Part shown: positions 26,510 through 35,130 of the stretch, piece after piece
Layout: each line of letters opens with the position of its first letter
Position numbering within the stretch: position 1 is the stretch's first letter
Source of the DNA: CBDFKU01 sp965248975
Lineage (GTDB): Bacteria; Chloroflexota; Dehalococcoidia; Lucifugimonadales; JAGWBF01
NCBI GenBank assembly: GCA_965248975.1
Contig: CBDFKU010000018.1
Location: 62,001 to 126,000, forward strand
Reading direction: 5' to 3'
Length of the DNA: 64,000 nucleotides
Notes under the pieces: generated by a model
What the model saw: the letters and a program-made list of their open reading frames with translations, nothing else
Database searches by the model: none
Told to the model about the DNA's origin: nothing
Made by a program: the position numbers and the translations under genes

Positions 26510-27490
26510 CTAGGTTGCGACCAGGCTAAACCCCATGGCGTGGCGCTGGCAGGTGTCGGGGTGGGTCGACGTGTGGGAGTAGGCCGAGGTGGCCGCGATG
26601 GCCCCCTGCGCCGCGGCCGTTATGGTCTGTTTCAGGTCTCCCGAGCCGTCAGTGACGTCGCCGGCGGCAAACAGGCCGTGGACGTTGGTCCGCATCTCTT
26701 TGTCCACGTGGACCTCGTTCTTTTCGTTCAGCTCTGCGCCCAGGCTCTGCGCCAGCTCTATCCGGGGATCTGCCCCGATCTCGATGAAAAGCCCGTCCAG
26801 GTTGAGCTCGTTGGAGCCGTTGTGCTGCCGGTCCAGCACGACGCTGGAAAGGCCGTCGACGCCCTTAAGCTCGATTACGTTTGCGGAGAAAACCGGCTCG
26901 ATGTTCGGACTGTCCATCATCTGCCGCAGATTGACCGGCTCCGGCCGGACGAACTCCGGCCCCCTGTATATTATGTAAACTTTGTCGGCGTACTTGCTCA
27001 GGAGCACGGCCCCCTTGACCGCGGCATCACCGCCGCCCACCACCCCGGCCACCTTCTTCCGGTATAGCGGAGCGTCGCAGACAGCACAGAAAGAAACCCC
27101 CTTGCCGGTCCATTCATCTTCCAGGAACAGGCCCAACTTGCGTCGCTCCCTCCCAACGGCCAGGATCACTGCTGTTGCCTGGTACGTATCTTTTCCCACC
27201 CTGGCCTGAAAGCAATGTCCGACGTTCTCTATCGCGTCGACCCTCTCGTCCACAATCTCCACGCCGTACTTCTCCACTTGCTCACGCATGTGCATCATCA
27301 GCTGGCCACCGTCGATTCCGACATAGCCAGGATAGTTCTCGATGAGCCCTCCTGTGGCCGTCTCCCCTCCGAACACATCGCCCGCCACCATGGTCCTCAT
27401 CTGGTACCTGGCCGCATACAGGCCTGCGGCGAAGGCTGCCGCGCCCTGCCCAACGACCAGCACGTCGTACATCTTGGGTTCCCCTACCAT
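26510..27490 (-). CDS. Thioredoxin reductase-like NAD(P)/FAD oxidoreductase
   Basis: 326 residues, normal for bacterial thioredoxin reductase. FAD motif GQGAAAFAAGLYAAR near residue 14, redox disulfide FCAVCD near residue 134, NADPH motif VVGGGDAAVKGA, and the C-terminal LFAAGDVTDGS FAD contact. It passes electrons from NADPH to thioredoxin-type disulfides. It is the first gene of a minus-strand operon with the putative selenocysteine thioredoxin-fold lipoprotein and an NDH-2 fusion. A perfect TATAAT lies 60 bp upstream. Confidence 0.88.
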   Translation of the reverse strand: MVGEPKMYDVLVVGQGAAAFAAGLYAARYQMRTMVAGDVFGGETATGGLIENYPGYVGIDGGQLMMHMREQVEKYGVEIVDERVDAIENVGHCFQARVGKDTYQATAVILAVGRERRKLGLFLEDEWTGKGVSFCAVCDAPLYRKKVAGVVGGGDAAVKGAVLLSKYADKVYIIYRGPEFVRPEPVNLRQMMDSPNIEPVFSANVIELKGVDGLSSVVLDRQHNGSNELNLDGLFIEIGADPRIELAQSLGAELNEKNEVHVDKEMRTNVHGLFAAGDVTDGSGDLKQTITAAAQGAIAATSAYSHTSTHPDTCQRHAMGFSLVAT

Positions 27491-27549
27491 CCCCGGACCT
27501 CCTGAGAGACACGCCGTGCCCCATATGATTTTCGAACCGTCGCAATGAC

Positions 27550-27555
27550 ATTATA
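27550..27555 (-). promoter_or_regulatory. -10 element of the thioredoxin reductase operon
   Basis: TATAAT on the minus strand (27555 to 27550), preceded by TTGGCC at 27581-27576, a longer than usual spacer. It lies just below the ftsH hairpin and about 60 bp before the ATG at 27490. Confidence 0.45.
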
Positions 27556-27562
27556 CGGTATC

Positions 27563-27604
27563 CGAGGCTGTGGCAGGCCAATGCGCCCGTCTACCACAGC
27601 CTCG
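27563..27604 (-). terminator. Hairpin downstream of ftsH
   Basis: CGAGGCTGTGG (27563-27573) and CCACAGCCTCG (27594-27604) form an 11 bp stem with a 20-base loop, 34 bp after the ftsH stop. It separates ftsH from the redox operon. Confidence 0.5.
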
Positions 27605-27637
27605 TTCTGTGCTTCAGGCTCCGTTCGGTGCCTTGAT

Positions 27638-29476
27638 CTAAGCTATCTGCGGCACCGCCGGGTCCGATGAGCCCCGGAGGATGCTCTGGAGCTCGGGGCC
27701 CTCCAGGGTCTCCTCGGAGAGCAATCGCTTCGCCAGGAGAGTCAGCTTCTCCCGCTGTCCTTGAAGTACGCTCGTGGCGGTCTGCTTCGCCATGGCCAGG
27801 AGGTTCCCGATCTCGGTGTCTATCTTCTCGGCCACAGCGTCGCTGTACTGGCCTCCTTGGGTCAGCTCCTTGCCCAGGAACACGAGCTCCTGGCCGGCGT
27901 CGAAGGTGCGGGGGCCGAGCTCTACGCTCATGCCGTACTCCATCACCATCTTCCGGGCTATGGAGCTGGCCCTCTGGAGGTCGTTGGAGGCGCCGGTGGT
28001 TACATCGCCGATGACCACCTCTTCGGCGGTCTGGCCTCCCATCATCACCGCCAGCATCGCCTCGAACTGCCCCTTGGACCACAGGGCCCTATCCTCGTCG
28101 GGGAGGAGGCTGGTATAACCGCCGGCCGCGCCCCTCGGCACTATGGTCACCTTGTGTACCGGGTCAGCCTTGGGCAGGCTGGCCGCCACCAGGGCATGCC
28201 CAGCCTCATGGTAGGCGATGATCTCTCGCTCCTTCTCGCTTACATTCCTGCTCTTCTTGGCCGGCCCCGCGATCACCCGGTCGATGGCTTCGCCCAGGTC
28301 GTGATCGCTGATGCCGTCCTTCTCGTTCCTGGCGGCCAGTATGGCGGCCTCGTTCACCAGGTTGGCGAGGTCGGCGCCGCTGAAACCGTGGGTGCGCCGG
28401 GCCAGGGTCGACAGATCGACGCCGGGCAGCAGCGGCTTCCCTTTGGAGTGGACCTTCAGGATGGCCTCCCGACCCTTGGCGTCGGGGAGGTCCATCATTA
28501 CACGCCGGTCGAACCTGCCGGGGCGCAGCAAGGCCAGGTCCAGTACGTCGGGCCTGTTGGTGGCGGCGATTACGATGACGTTGGTCCGCTCGTCGAAGCC
28601 GTCCATCTCCACCAGTATCTGGTTGAGGGTCTGCTCCCTCTCGTCGTTGCCGCCGCCAATGCCGGTGCCCCGGTGCCTGCCCACGGCGTCGATCTCGTCG
28701 ATGAAAAGAATCGCGGGGGCGCTTTCTTTGGCTCTGGTGAACAGGTCCCGCACCCGGCTGGCGCCTACCCCCACGAACATCTCCACGAACTCGCTGCCGC
28801 TGATGGAAGCGAAGGGTACCCCGGCCTCGCCGGCCACCGCCTTGCTGACCAGTGTCTTGCCGGTTCCCGGCGGGCCCGCCAGCAGCACACCCTTAGGTAT
28901 CTTGGCTCCCAGCCTGGAGAACTTCTCCGGAAAACGCAGGAACTCCACGATCTCCGAAAGCTCCTGCTTGGCCTCTTCGGCCCCTGCGACGTCGTCGAAG
29001 GTAACGGTGGGCCTCTCGATGAGGGCCACTTGGGCGCGGCTCTTCCCGATGCCCATGGCCTGGTTGAGGCCTCCCCGGGCGCCTCGCATCATCCAGAAAA
29101 TCAAACCCCCGAAGATGATGATGGGCAGGAAGGCCAGGATTACCCCAAGGAAGCTGCCACCACCCTCCTTCACCTCAATCTGCACGCCTCCAGGGCCGGT
29201 GTCCACACCTCGCTGATCGAGCTGCTCGAGGATGCTGACGCTACCCTCTTTACGCGACTTGAACGTGTCGCCGCTGGTAGTGATCACCTCCAGTTTGTCG
29301 TCCTTGACCTCGATCTTGGCCAGCTCGCCATCCTCCGCCTTCTGGAAGACCTGGTTTATCCCGATCTCCGGAATCCCGGATGACCGGGGAAACAGAAAGA
29401 AGAGCGCCAGTAGGGCCACTCCACCTATGAGGATCCATCTCATGGGAAAAATTCGTCTTGGTTGCGCTTGGTTCAC
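27638..29476 (-). CDS. ftsH: ATP-dependent zinc metalloprotease FtsH
   Basis: About 612 residues from the GTG at 29476, chosen for GAGGAGG eight bases upstream. Two transmembrane segments (residues near 12-30 and 115-135) flank a small extracytoplasmic domain. The AAA module has Walker A GPPGTGKT, Walker B LFIDEIDAVGR and a second region of homology with NRPDVLDLALLRPGRFDR. The zinc site is HEAGH with a downstream Asp. It extracts and degrades membrane and regulatory proteins. It is transcribed alone between two hairpins. Confidence 0.95.
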   Translation of the reverse strand: MNQAQPRRIFPMRWILIGGVALLALFFLFPRSSGIPEIGINQVFQKAEDGELAKIEVKDDKLEVITTSGDTFKSRKEGSVSILEQLDQRGVDTGPGGVQIEVKEGGGSFLGVILAFLPIIIFGGLIFWMMRGARGGLNQAMGIGKSRAQVALIERPTVTFDDVAGAEEAKQELSEIVEFLRFPEKFSRLGAKIPKGVLLAGPPGTGKTLVSKAVAGEAGVPFASISGSEFVEMFVGVGASRVRDLFTRAKESAPAILFIDEIDAVGRHRGTGIGGGNDEREQTLNQILVEMDGFDERTNVIVIAATNRPDVLDLALLRPGRFDRRVMMDLPDAKGREAILKVHSKGKPLLPGVDLSTLARRTHGFSGADLANLVNEAAILAARNEKDGISDHDLGEAIDRVIAGPAKKSRNVSEKEREIIAYHEAGHALVAASLPKADPVHKVTIVPRGAAGGYTSLLPDEDRALWSKGQFEAMLAVMMGGQTAEEVVIGDVTTGASNDLQRASSIARKMVMEYGMSVELGPRTFDAGQELVFLGKELTQGGQYSDAVAEKIDTEIGNLLAMAKQTATSVLQGQREKLTLLAKRLLSEETLEGPELQSILRGSSDPAVPQIA

Positions 29477-29559
29477 TTTAGCTGCCTCCTCAGATATCCA
29501 ACACCATGGTACCGCCGTCACGCACCTGGCACATCCCTCGCCTCACCGGTTTCAGAGAG

Positions 29560-29591
29560 ACAGGAGGTTGATCTTTCGATCAACCTCCTGT
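29560..29591 (-). terminator. Hairpin downstream of the first DUF3179 gene
   Basis: A perfect 14 bp stem, ACAGGAGGTTGATC (29560-29573) with GATCAACCTCCTGT (29578-29591), and a 4-base loop, 65 bp after the stop at 29657. It shares the GGTTGATC core with hairpins at 32370 and 40648. Confidence 0.65.
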
Positions 29592-29656
29592 ACTAGGTCT
29601 GAATAAAGAGGCATCACCGCCGTCTTCCCGTTCAGGGAACGCCGACTCAGGGTACA

Positions 29657-30973
29657 CTAGCCGGCGGCTCCTCTGAATATCTCGGTGTCGGGCTTGAAGG
29701 CACCCCAGGCGAACCAGAAGTGATTGGCGTGGACTACCGGGGACAGCGTCTCCCCGGCCAATGGGCCTTCCACCGCCTCCCCCAGGATGTTCCACACGCT
29801 GCCGGTACCTTCGTCGACGAAGCCGTCACCTTCGGCCCTGAACGTGAGCTTCCGACCGCCCAGCTCCGGCTCGAACACCCCCGTCGCACCAACGTCCTTG
29901 GAACCCCTGATCGAGCGCTGGTCCAGGGCAGAGTTGGTGCCGGCCTTGAAGAAGACCACCAGCTCCTTGCCGCCGACGGTGTAGTGGACCACCTTCTCCT
30001 CTTCCAGGATCGAGAAGGGGAATGCCGCGTCTACTCCGTTGACGGTCACCGCTAAGACCCGCTCTTTGGGGAGCAGACGCCCATCGGTGTCGCCGTCGAA
30101 GAGGAAGGGAGGGTTGTCCACCCGATCGTAGCCGGCGTAGGGGTTCTCTCCGTAAGGCCGGCGGAACCCGGTGTCACGAGAGAGAACTATCCCTTCGGGA
30201 TTGGCTCCCTTGAAATCCTCCCATGAGATGATGGAACCAGGCAGAAGGGTCAGCTGCCTGCCTGCGAACTGCCCGACGATGCCCTCTCCCGTGAACTGTT
30301 GCCACCAGGTATGGGTCTGACGGTCGAACATGATCAGGTCGCTGTTCCGGAGGTTGCCCGATACCCCGAAATCGAACACTTCGCCGTCGAACCTCCTGTC
30401 GAAGACTATGGCCGAGTTGCAAAGCGGGCAGAAGGTCACAGCCACCGGAACGCCGCCCACGATGTCGTTGACGATCTCGTGCCAGGTGAGGATCTGCAGA
30501 GGATAGGCCCGGGCGTCGCCGTCAATCTCGAAGGCGATGACCGGCTCCTGAGGGCCGAGCCAGCGATCAGCATCGTCGAGGGTGACGAAGTCCGGGTCGG
30601 CTATCGCCGGGATCCCATCCGGGCCTAAGACCGGAGTTATCTCGTCGAACGGGACGGTGTGCAGGCTGAAGTCGGTCTTCCATGGAGACGTGGAGATGCC
30701 CGCACCCCTGAGCGCGCTCCGGAAATCCGGATCGGGGGTCACCGAGGATACCCCACCGGGGTCACCCGTGGGCGTCTCCGATGGGGGAGGAACCGTCGGC
30801 GTACTCCCGGAGGGCGGGACGGTCGGCGATGGACTGCTTGTGGGCTCCGGGGTTCCTCCGATTAGGGAATCCCCCGAGTCGAAGCCCCCGGCCAATCCCA
30901 GGCCCACTACTCCGAACACCGCCGCCAGGCCCACTACCGCTACGGATATAAAAATGTTCTTCCTGCTGGTCAC
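29657..30973 (-). CDS. DUF3179 domain-containing exported protein (paralogue 1)
   Basis: 438 residues. An N-terminal membrane anchor/signal (ISVAVVGLAAVFGVVGLGLAG) is followed by a Thr/Pro/Ser-rich linker to residue 75 and then a DUF3179 domain with TWHEIVND, TFCPLCNSAIVFDR (a CxxC site), WWQQFTGEGIVGQFAG and later VHYTVGG and FVDEGTGSVWN. Its function is not established. The CxxC and the proximity of CcdA and TlpA genes suggest a disulfide or metal centre outside the membrane; that is inference. It is 73 bp downstream of ccdA and ends at a hairpin. A second paralogue is at 32436-33689. Confidence 0.85.
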   Translation of the reverse strand: MTSRKNIFISVAVVGLAAVFGVVGLGLAGGFDSGDSLIGGTPEPTSSPSPTVPPSGSTPTVPPPSETPTGDPGGVSSVTPDPDFRSALRGAGISTSPWKTDFSLHTVPFDEITPVLGPDGIPAIADPDFVTLDDADRWLGPQEPVIAFEIDGDARAYPLQILTWHEIVNDIVGGVPVAVTFCPLCNSAIVFDRRFDGEVFDFGVSGNLRNSDLIMFDRQTHTWWQQFTGEGIVGQFAGRQLTLLPGSIISWEDFKGANPEGIVLSRDTGFRRPYGENPYAGYDRVDNPPFLFDGDTDGRLLPKERVLAVTVNGVDAAFPFSILEEEKVVHYTVGGKELVVFFKAGTNSALDQRSIRGSKDVGATGVFEPELGGRKLTFRAEGDGFVDEGTGSVWNILGEAVEGPLAGETLSPVVHANHFWFAWGAFKPDTEIFRGAAG

Positions 30974-31046
30974 TTAGGTGCTCTCCTGCATAGACTAGGG
31001 AAAAGTAGGTTCTGTATGCGTCGCCACGGTCATCCCAACCGTTGCT

Positions 31047-31994
31047 TTACCACAGGCCTCCGATGGTCAGCCAGTAGAACACGATGTACGCTCCTGCCAC
31101 CAGCATCAACAGGGAGCTGAAGGGCTGGATGAAGCGCAGCGCCTTACGCAATCCGCCGACCATGGAGCCTTTGAACAGCGCGATGCCAAGGGTCAGGACC
31201 AGTATCACTGTGCCCATGCCCAGGGCGTACAGCACCAGCTGGCCCAGGGCGGTGGGGATGTCTGTCACGGCCAGGCTGGTGCCCACCACCGCCAGGAAAA
31301 TGGGCAGCGTGCAGCTCAGAGACGCGGTGCCGTAGCTCAGTCCGAAAAGGAAGTATCCCTTCACGCCTACCTGGCCCGGATCGCCCATCCGAGAGGCGGC
31401 CCTCGCCGCGATGCCGGTGTAGAGCTTACCTCCGCCCACCAGCCAGGCGCCCACCAGGGTCAGCACGACGCCGATGCTGAACCCCAGCCAGGGAATCAGG
31501 TCCACCACCGACCGGGCGCCGGCGCCGATGACCAGCCCGGCCACACCAAACAACAAGATGAAGCCGCCGGTCACCACGACGCCTACCAGCAGCGCGCGGC
31601 CCAGGGGTTTGGCCGGATTCCCGCCCGTCGAGGTCTTCTCACTTGACCCCAGGTATAGGCCCAGGTATGCCGGCAGCATGGCGAATCCGCAGGGATTCAC
31701 CGAAGAAGCCATGCCGGCCGCGTAGGCGAAGCCAAGGGGCGCCAGAAGGCCCAGCGAGCCCAGCCGGGAGCCGGAGCTGCCGGAGAGCGATTCCACGAAA
31801 CCGTTGACGCCACCCGTACCTGAGCCTCCGGTTAGGGCGGCGCCGACTATGGCCACCGCCAGAGCCAGACCTCCTACGACGAGGGGCACGACCAAGGTCC
31901 GAAACGATCCCCTGCCTTCGGCCTTCGGATGGTCCGCCTCTTTGCTCTTCTGGACACTGGGATAGGGACGTCCTGGCAACCAGGTAACATTCAT
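31047..31994 (-). CDS. ccdA: CcdA/DsbD-type cytochrome c biogenesis membrane protein
   Basis: 315 residues from the ATG at 31994 (GAGGAACACTGCAG upstream). A first membrane segment at about 32-55 precedes a core of six helices. The two conserved Cys segments are present: SSVNPCGFAMLPAYL and SYGTASLSCTLPIFL. CcdA moves reducing equivalents from cytoplasmic thioredoxin across the membrane to periplasmic thiol proteins such as TlpA/ResA. It is flanked by DUF3179 genes and a small zinc ribbon, with a TlpA gene 4.4 kb away on the same strand, so a shared thiol pathway is likely. Confidence 0.85.
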   Translation of the reverse strand: MNVTWLPGRPYPSVQKSKEADHPKAEGRGSFRTLVVPLVVGGLALAVAIVGAALTGGSGTGGVNGFVESLSGSSGSRLGSLGLLAPLGFAYAAGMASSVNPCGFAMLPAYLGLYLGSSEKTSTGGNPAKPLGRALLVGVVVTGGFILLFGVAGLVIGAGARSVVDLIPWLGFSIGVVLTLVGAWLVGGGKLYTGIAARAASRMGDPGQVGVKGYFLFGLSYGTASLSCTLPIFLAVVGTSLAVTDIPTALGQLVLYALGMGTVILVLTLGIALFKGSMVGGLRKALRFIQPFSSLLMLVAGAYIVFYWLTIGGLW

Positions 31995-32067
31995 CTGCAG
32001 TGTTCCTCGTTTGTTTTGATGACCAAGACGCCTACGAGATTCGCATTCCGTGACCGTGTTCCAAGGT

Positions 32068-32259
32068 TTAAGCGGCAACTTTCTGAGGAATGTCGTGGGT
32101 CGACTGAGAGAATACCATCGACGAAGATAACTCCAGCATGAGCTCTTCGGCCTCGGTCAGATAGCGGCCGCATTGCATGCATGATGTGTAGAGACCGTAC
32201 TTGTCCGAGTCTTGGTACAGGTCTCCGGTGCACTTCGGGCAGGACTTCATCCAGAACAT
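32068..32259 (-). CDS. Small zinc-ribbon protein (paralogue A)
   Basis: 63 residues. Two CxxC knuckles, CPKC near residue 7 and CMQC near residue 27, with GRYLTEAEE after the second. GAGGAGG precedes the ATG. It is very similar in layout to the protein at 37835-38029 (C-x2-C, then YG.Y..C-x2-CGRYLT). It probably binds one zinc; partner unknown. It lies 73 bp upstream of the ccdA start and just below the terminator at 32370. Confidence 0.75.
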   Translation of the reverse strand: MFWMKSCPKCTGDLYQDSDKYGLYTSCMQCGRYLTEAEELMLELSSSMVFSQSTHDIPQKVAA

Positions 32260-32369
32260 CGCTTGAAAACCTCCTCGATAGGACCCTGATATCCCCGTTG
32301 CGGGGCTCTGTTACCATCGTATCGACTGCGAGTCCGCTGCACATCCTACGACTCACCGATCACAAAAAG

Positions 32370-32402
32370 ACAAGGGGGTTGATCTGAGATCAACCCCCTT
32401 GT
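32370..32402 (-). terminator. Hairpin downstream of the second DUF3179 gene
   Basis: A perfect 15 bp stem, ACAAGGGGGTTGATC (32370-32384) with GATCAACCCCCTTGT (32388-32402), and a 3-base loop, 33 bp after the stop at 32436. On the minus strand it is followed by TCTTTTTGTG, a good T-tract, so it is a convincing intrinsic terminator. Confidence 0.75.
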
Positions 32403-32435
32403 CAGACGCGGAACGATCTTAACTGTTGGTGGGCG

Positions 32436-33689
32436 TCAAGGCAGATACAGGTCTATGCCAGGGAGGGCGCCAGCGACAGAGAACCAGAAGCCCCGCCTCG
32501 ATGGGACTGATTCCAGGGTTGCGCCATCCATGGGACCCTTCACGGCGCGGCCCAGCCGGTTCCAGATACTCGCGGTCTCGCGATCCATGAACCCTCCTTC
32601 AGCCACGTCGAAGGTCAGCTCCTTTCCATCCACGGTAGAGAAGAAGGCTCCTCCACTGGCTTCGCGAGAAAACACCACTACCGGTGTGCCGCCTACCCGA
32701 TCGTTCACCGCCGCGTCGCCGATCAGGGCTACGGGATAGGCTTTGACCGCAGAGCCTACCTCCACAGTGATCACCAGCTCGCTGATCTTGAGGCGGTCGT
32801 CCAGGCTCTCCGGAGAAACGGGAAAGGCGAACCTGCCCGAGTCCAGAAAATCCGTGTAGCCTATGGAGGAGTCCGGAGCATAGCTCGAGCCGAAGGCCTC
32901 TTCCCCATCCGATAGCAGCAAGCGGGTTTGGGGATGAATACGTCGCCACTCGCCCCAGCTGATGGTCACCGACGGCAGCAGGGTGAGACGGCTCCCGGAC
33001 ATGTCGCCCACGATAGCCTCGCCCAACACCTGGAACCAGTAGGAGCCCGTCTCGTGGTCGTACATCACCAGGTCCGACTCATAGAGGGCGCTGGTGTTTC
33101 CGAAGAGAAGCGTTCTCCCGTCCAGATCGCGGCTGTAGACGGCTCCGCTGCCGCAAAGCGGGCAGTAGCTCACCAGTACAGGGACGCCATCGATGACGTC
33201 GTTCACCAGCTCCCGACGGTTCAGTATCTTGACGGGATAGGCGTAGGCCGAGCCGCCCGATTCGTAGCCGATCACCAGGTCGCTGTCCCGCAGCCAGGTC
33301 AAGCCATCGACGGCACCGTACCGGGGATTATAGATGGGACGAATAGCGTCCCTGAGGGATCTCATGAGCCGCTGGGACGCATCGGAGAGCCTGGTGAACC
33401 CTCCGTCGAAGGTGTCGAACACCACCTCCTCCAGGGGTACGCTGTGCACCTCCAGGTCCACCGCCGGCACCGCGTCCAGGTCGACGACGACCGGCTCCGC
33501 GGTAGGGCTCGGCCGGGGCGTTGCAGAGGCGGACGGAGGTTCCGTCGCTTCGGGCGCATTCGTGGGCGTGTTAGCCGCACCGCAGGCCGCCGCCACCGCC
33601 AGGACCAACGCACAGACCGCCAGCGCAGCCCTGCTCCGGGATACCGCTCGTATTGGGGCGAATCGAGCCACCACTGACTCACCGCGCAA
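32436..33689 (-). CDS. DUF3179 domain-containing lipoprotein (paralogue 2)
   Basis: 417 residues. A signal peptide ends in a lipobox (VAAACG, Cys near residue 36), followed by a Thr/Pro/Ala-rich linker. The DUF3179 domain carries NRRELVND, SYCPLCGSGAVYSR (CxxC), YWFQVLGEAIVGDMSG and FMDRETASIWN, aligned with paralogue 1 but clearly diverged. It should be anchored outside the cytoplasmic membrane. Its start overlaps the upstream flavoprotein gene by 11 bp, so the two are coupled. Function is unestablished. Confidence 0.85.
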   Translation of the reverse strand: MRGESVVARFAPIRAVSRSRAALAVCALVLAVAAACGAANTPTNAPEATEPPSASATPRPSPTAEPVVVDLDAVPAVDLEVHSVPLEEVVFDTFDGGFTRLSDASQRLMRSLRDAIRPIYNPRYGAVDGLTWLRDSDLVIGYESGGSAYAYPVKILNRRELVNDVIDGVPVLVSYCPLCGSGAVYSRDLDGRTLLFGNTSALYESDLVMYDHETGSYWFQVLGEAIVGDMSGSRLTLLPSVTISWGEWRRIHPQTRLLLSDGEEAFGSSYAPDSSIGYTDFLDSGRFAFPVSPESLDDRLKISELVITVEVGSAVKAYPVALIGDAAVNDRVGGTPVVVFSREASGGAFFSTVDGKELTFDVAEGGFMDRETASIWNRLGRAVKGPMDGATLESVPSRRGFWFSVAGALPGIDLYLP

Positions 33690-35094
33690 GCTGAGCTACC
33701 CCTCGGATGACCCTGCCCGACACTCCGTTCAGCATACGGCCGACCTCGATGTCGGCAGCGGCCTGCATTCCCGCCATGGAGTAGGTGGGATAGACGTGGA
33801 TGGACCTGGCCACGTCGCCTACCTTCAGACCATGGTCGATGGCCAGGGTCCACTCCTGGATCATCTCGCCGGCCCGCGCCGCCACTATCGTGGCTCCCAG
33901 GATGGTCCCGTTCTTCTTGTGCACCACCTTGAGGAAGCCCATGGTGGCGCCGTCGGTCAGCGCCCGGTCCACCCGATCCATCGGCCAGGTGGAGGCCGTT
34001 GCGGCGCTCCCGAACCTGGCTACTGCCTGGGCTTCGACCATGCCAACGTGGGCAACCTCGGGGTCGGTAAAGGTGGTCCAGGGGACCCGGTCCAGAACCG
34101 CCCTAGAGGCGCCGGGCAGCAGGGCGTTCCGGACGGCCATGAATCCCTGCCAGCCCGCGTAGTGGGTAAACTGGTAGCCGCCGATGCAGTCGCCAGCGGC
34201 GTAGATGTGACGCCTGCTGGTGCGCAGGCGGTCGTTCACCGAGATCCCTTTATCGCCATAGGTGACCCCGGCCCGCTCCAGGTCGAGGCCTTCGACACGG
34301 GGCCGCCGGCCCACGGCTACTAGCAGAGCGTCGCCCGTCAGCTCCCGTCCGCCGACGGCCAGATGAATCCCGCGGTCGTCCTGCCAGGCTCGCTCGGCAG
34401 GGGAGCTCAGCCGCAGCTCCACCCCTTCTTCCGACAGCACTCCAGACATTGTGGTCGCTGCTTCTGGCTCGTCCTGGAGCAGGATCCGGTCGGCAGCTTC
34501 GACAAGGGTAACCCTCGAACCCAAACGCCGGAACGCCTGGGCCAGCTCGCACCCGATGGGGCCCGCGCCCACCACCAGCAGGTGGCTCGGAAGGTCCTTC
34601 AGGGACCACAAGCTCTCGTAGGTCAGGTAGCCGGCGTCCTGCAGCCCCGGCACCGCGGGAATCAGTGGACGCGCGCCCGTGGCGATCAGCACACGGCGCG
34701 CCGTCAGGGTCCTCTCGCCCAGGGCGATGGTATGAGGGTCTACGAAGTGGGCATCGCCGATAAAGACGTCGATCCCCTCGGCCTCCAGCCTCTCAGGGGA
34801 CTCCTGGGAGTACACCCCGTCGACCACGGCCTTCACGTGGTCCATCACCGGCTCGAGGTCGACCCGGGGTTCGGCGGATGCTATCCCGTGACGATAGGCC
34901 GTGCGCATCTCCTGGACCACCTTGGCGGACCTGAGCAGCGTCTTGCTGGGTACACATCCGGTCCAAGTGCAGTCGCCGCCGATGCGGTCCTTCTCGACCA
35001 GGGCAGTCCGGGCGCCCAGCCGGGCGGCGAACCTGGCTGCGGTGATCCCCGCCGACCCGCCCCCGATGACGGCCAGGTCGTATGAGCCCTTCAT
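33679..35094 (-). CDS. Mercuric-reductase-like / dihydrolipoamide dehydrogenase-family flavoprotein
   Basis: 471 residues from the ATG at 35094 (GAGGAAGG just upstream). FAD motif IGGGSAGITAARFAARLGA, redox disulfide GGDCTWTGCVPSK, NAD(P)H motif VVGAGPIGCELAQAF, FAD-end AAGDCIGG, and C-terminal HVYPTYS where the catalytic His of the dimer partner lies. It lacks the N-terminal heavy-metal domain and the C-terminal Cys pair of true MerA, so mercury reduction is unlikely; a disulfide or quinone substrate is more plausible. Between htrA and the DUF3179 lipoprotein gene, overlapping the latter. Confidence 0.85.
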   Translation of the reverse strand: MKGSYDLAVIGGGSAGITAARFAARLGARTALVEKDRIGGDCTWTGCVPSKTLLRSAKVVQEMRTAYRHGIASAEPRVDLEPVMDHVKAVVDGVYSQESPERLEAEGIDVFIGDAHFVDPHTIALGERTLTARRVLIATGARPLIPAVPGLQDAGYLTYESLWSLKDLPSHLLVVGAGPIGCELAQAFRRLGSRVTLVEAADRILLQDEPEAATTMSGVLSEEGVELRLSSPAERAWQDDRGIHLAVGGRELTGDALLVAVGRRPRVEGLDLERAGVTYGDKGISVNDRLRTSRRHIYAAGDCIGGYQFTHYAGWQGFMAVRNALLPGASRAVLDRVPWTTFTDPEVAHVGMVEAQAVARFGSAATASTWPMDRVDRALTDGATMGFLKVVHKKNGTILGATIVAARAGEMIQEWTLAIDHGLKVGDVARSIHVYPTYSMAGMQAAADIEVGRMLNGVSGRVIRGVAQLAR

Positions 35095-35130
35095 TGAACC
35101 TTCCTCACGGCGGACCTCCCTCACGGCGGT

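Noticed and set aside
27761..29383. 540-codon plus-strand frame opposite ftsH
   Set aside because: Complement of ftsH, with His/Gly/Val-rich composition typical of a shadow frame.
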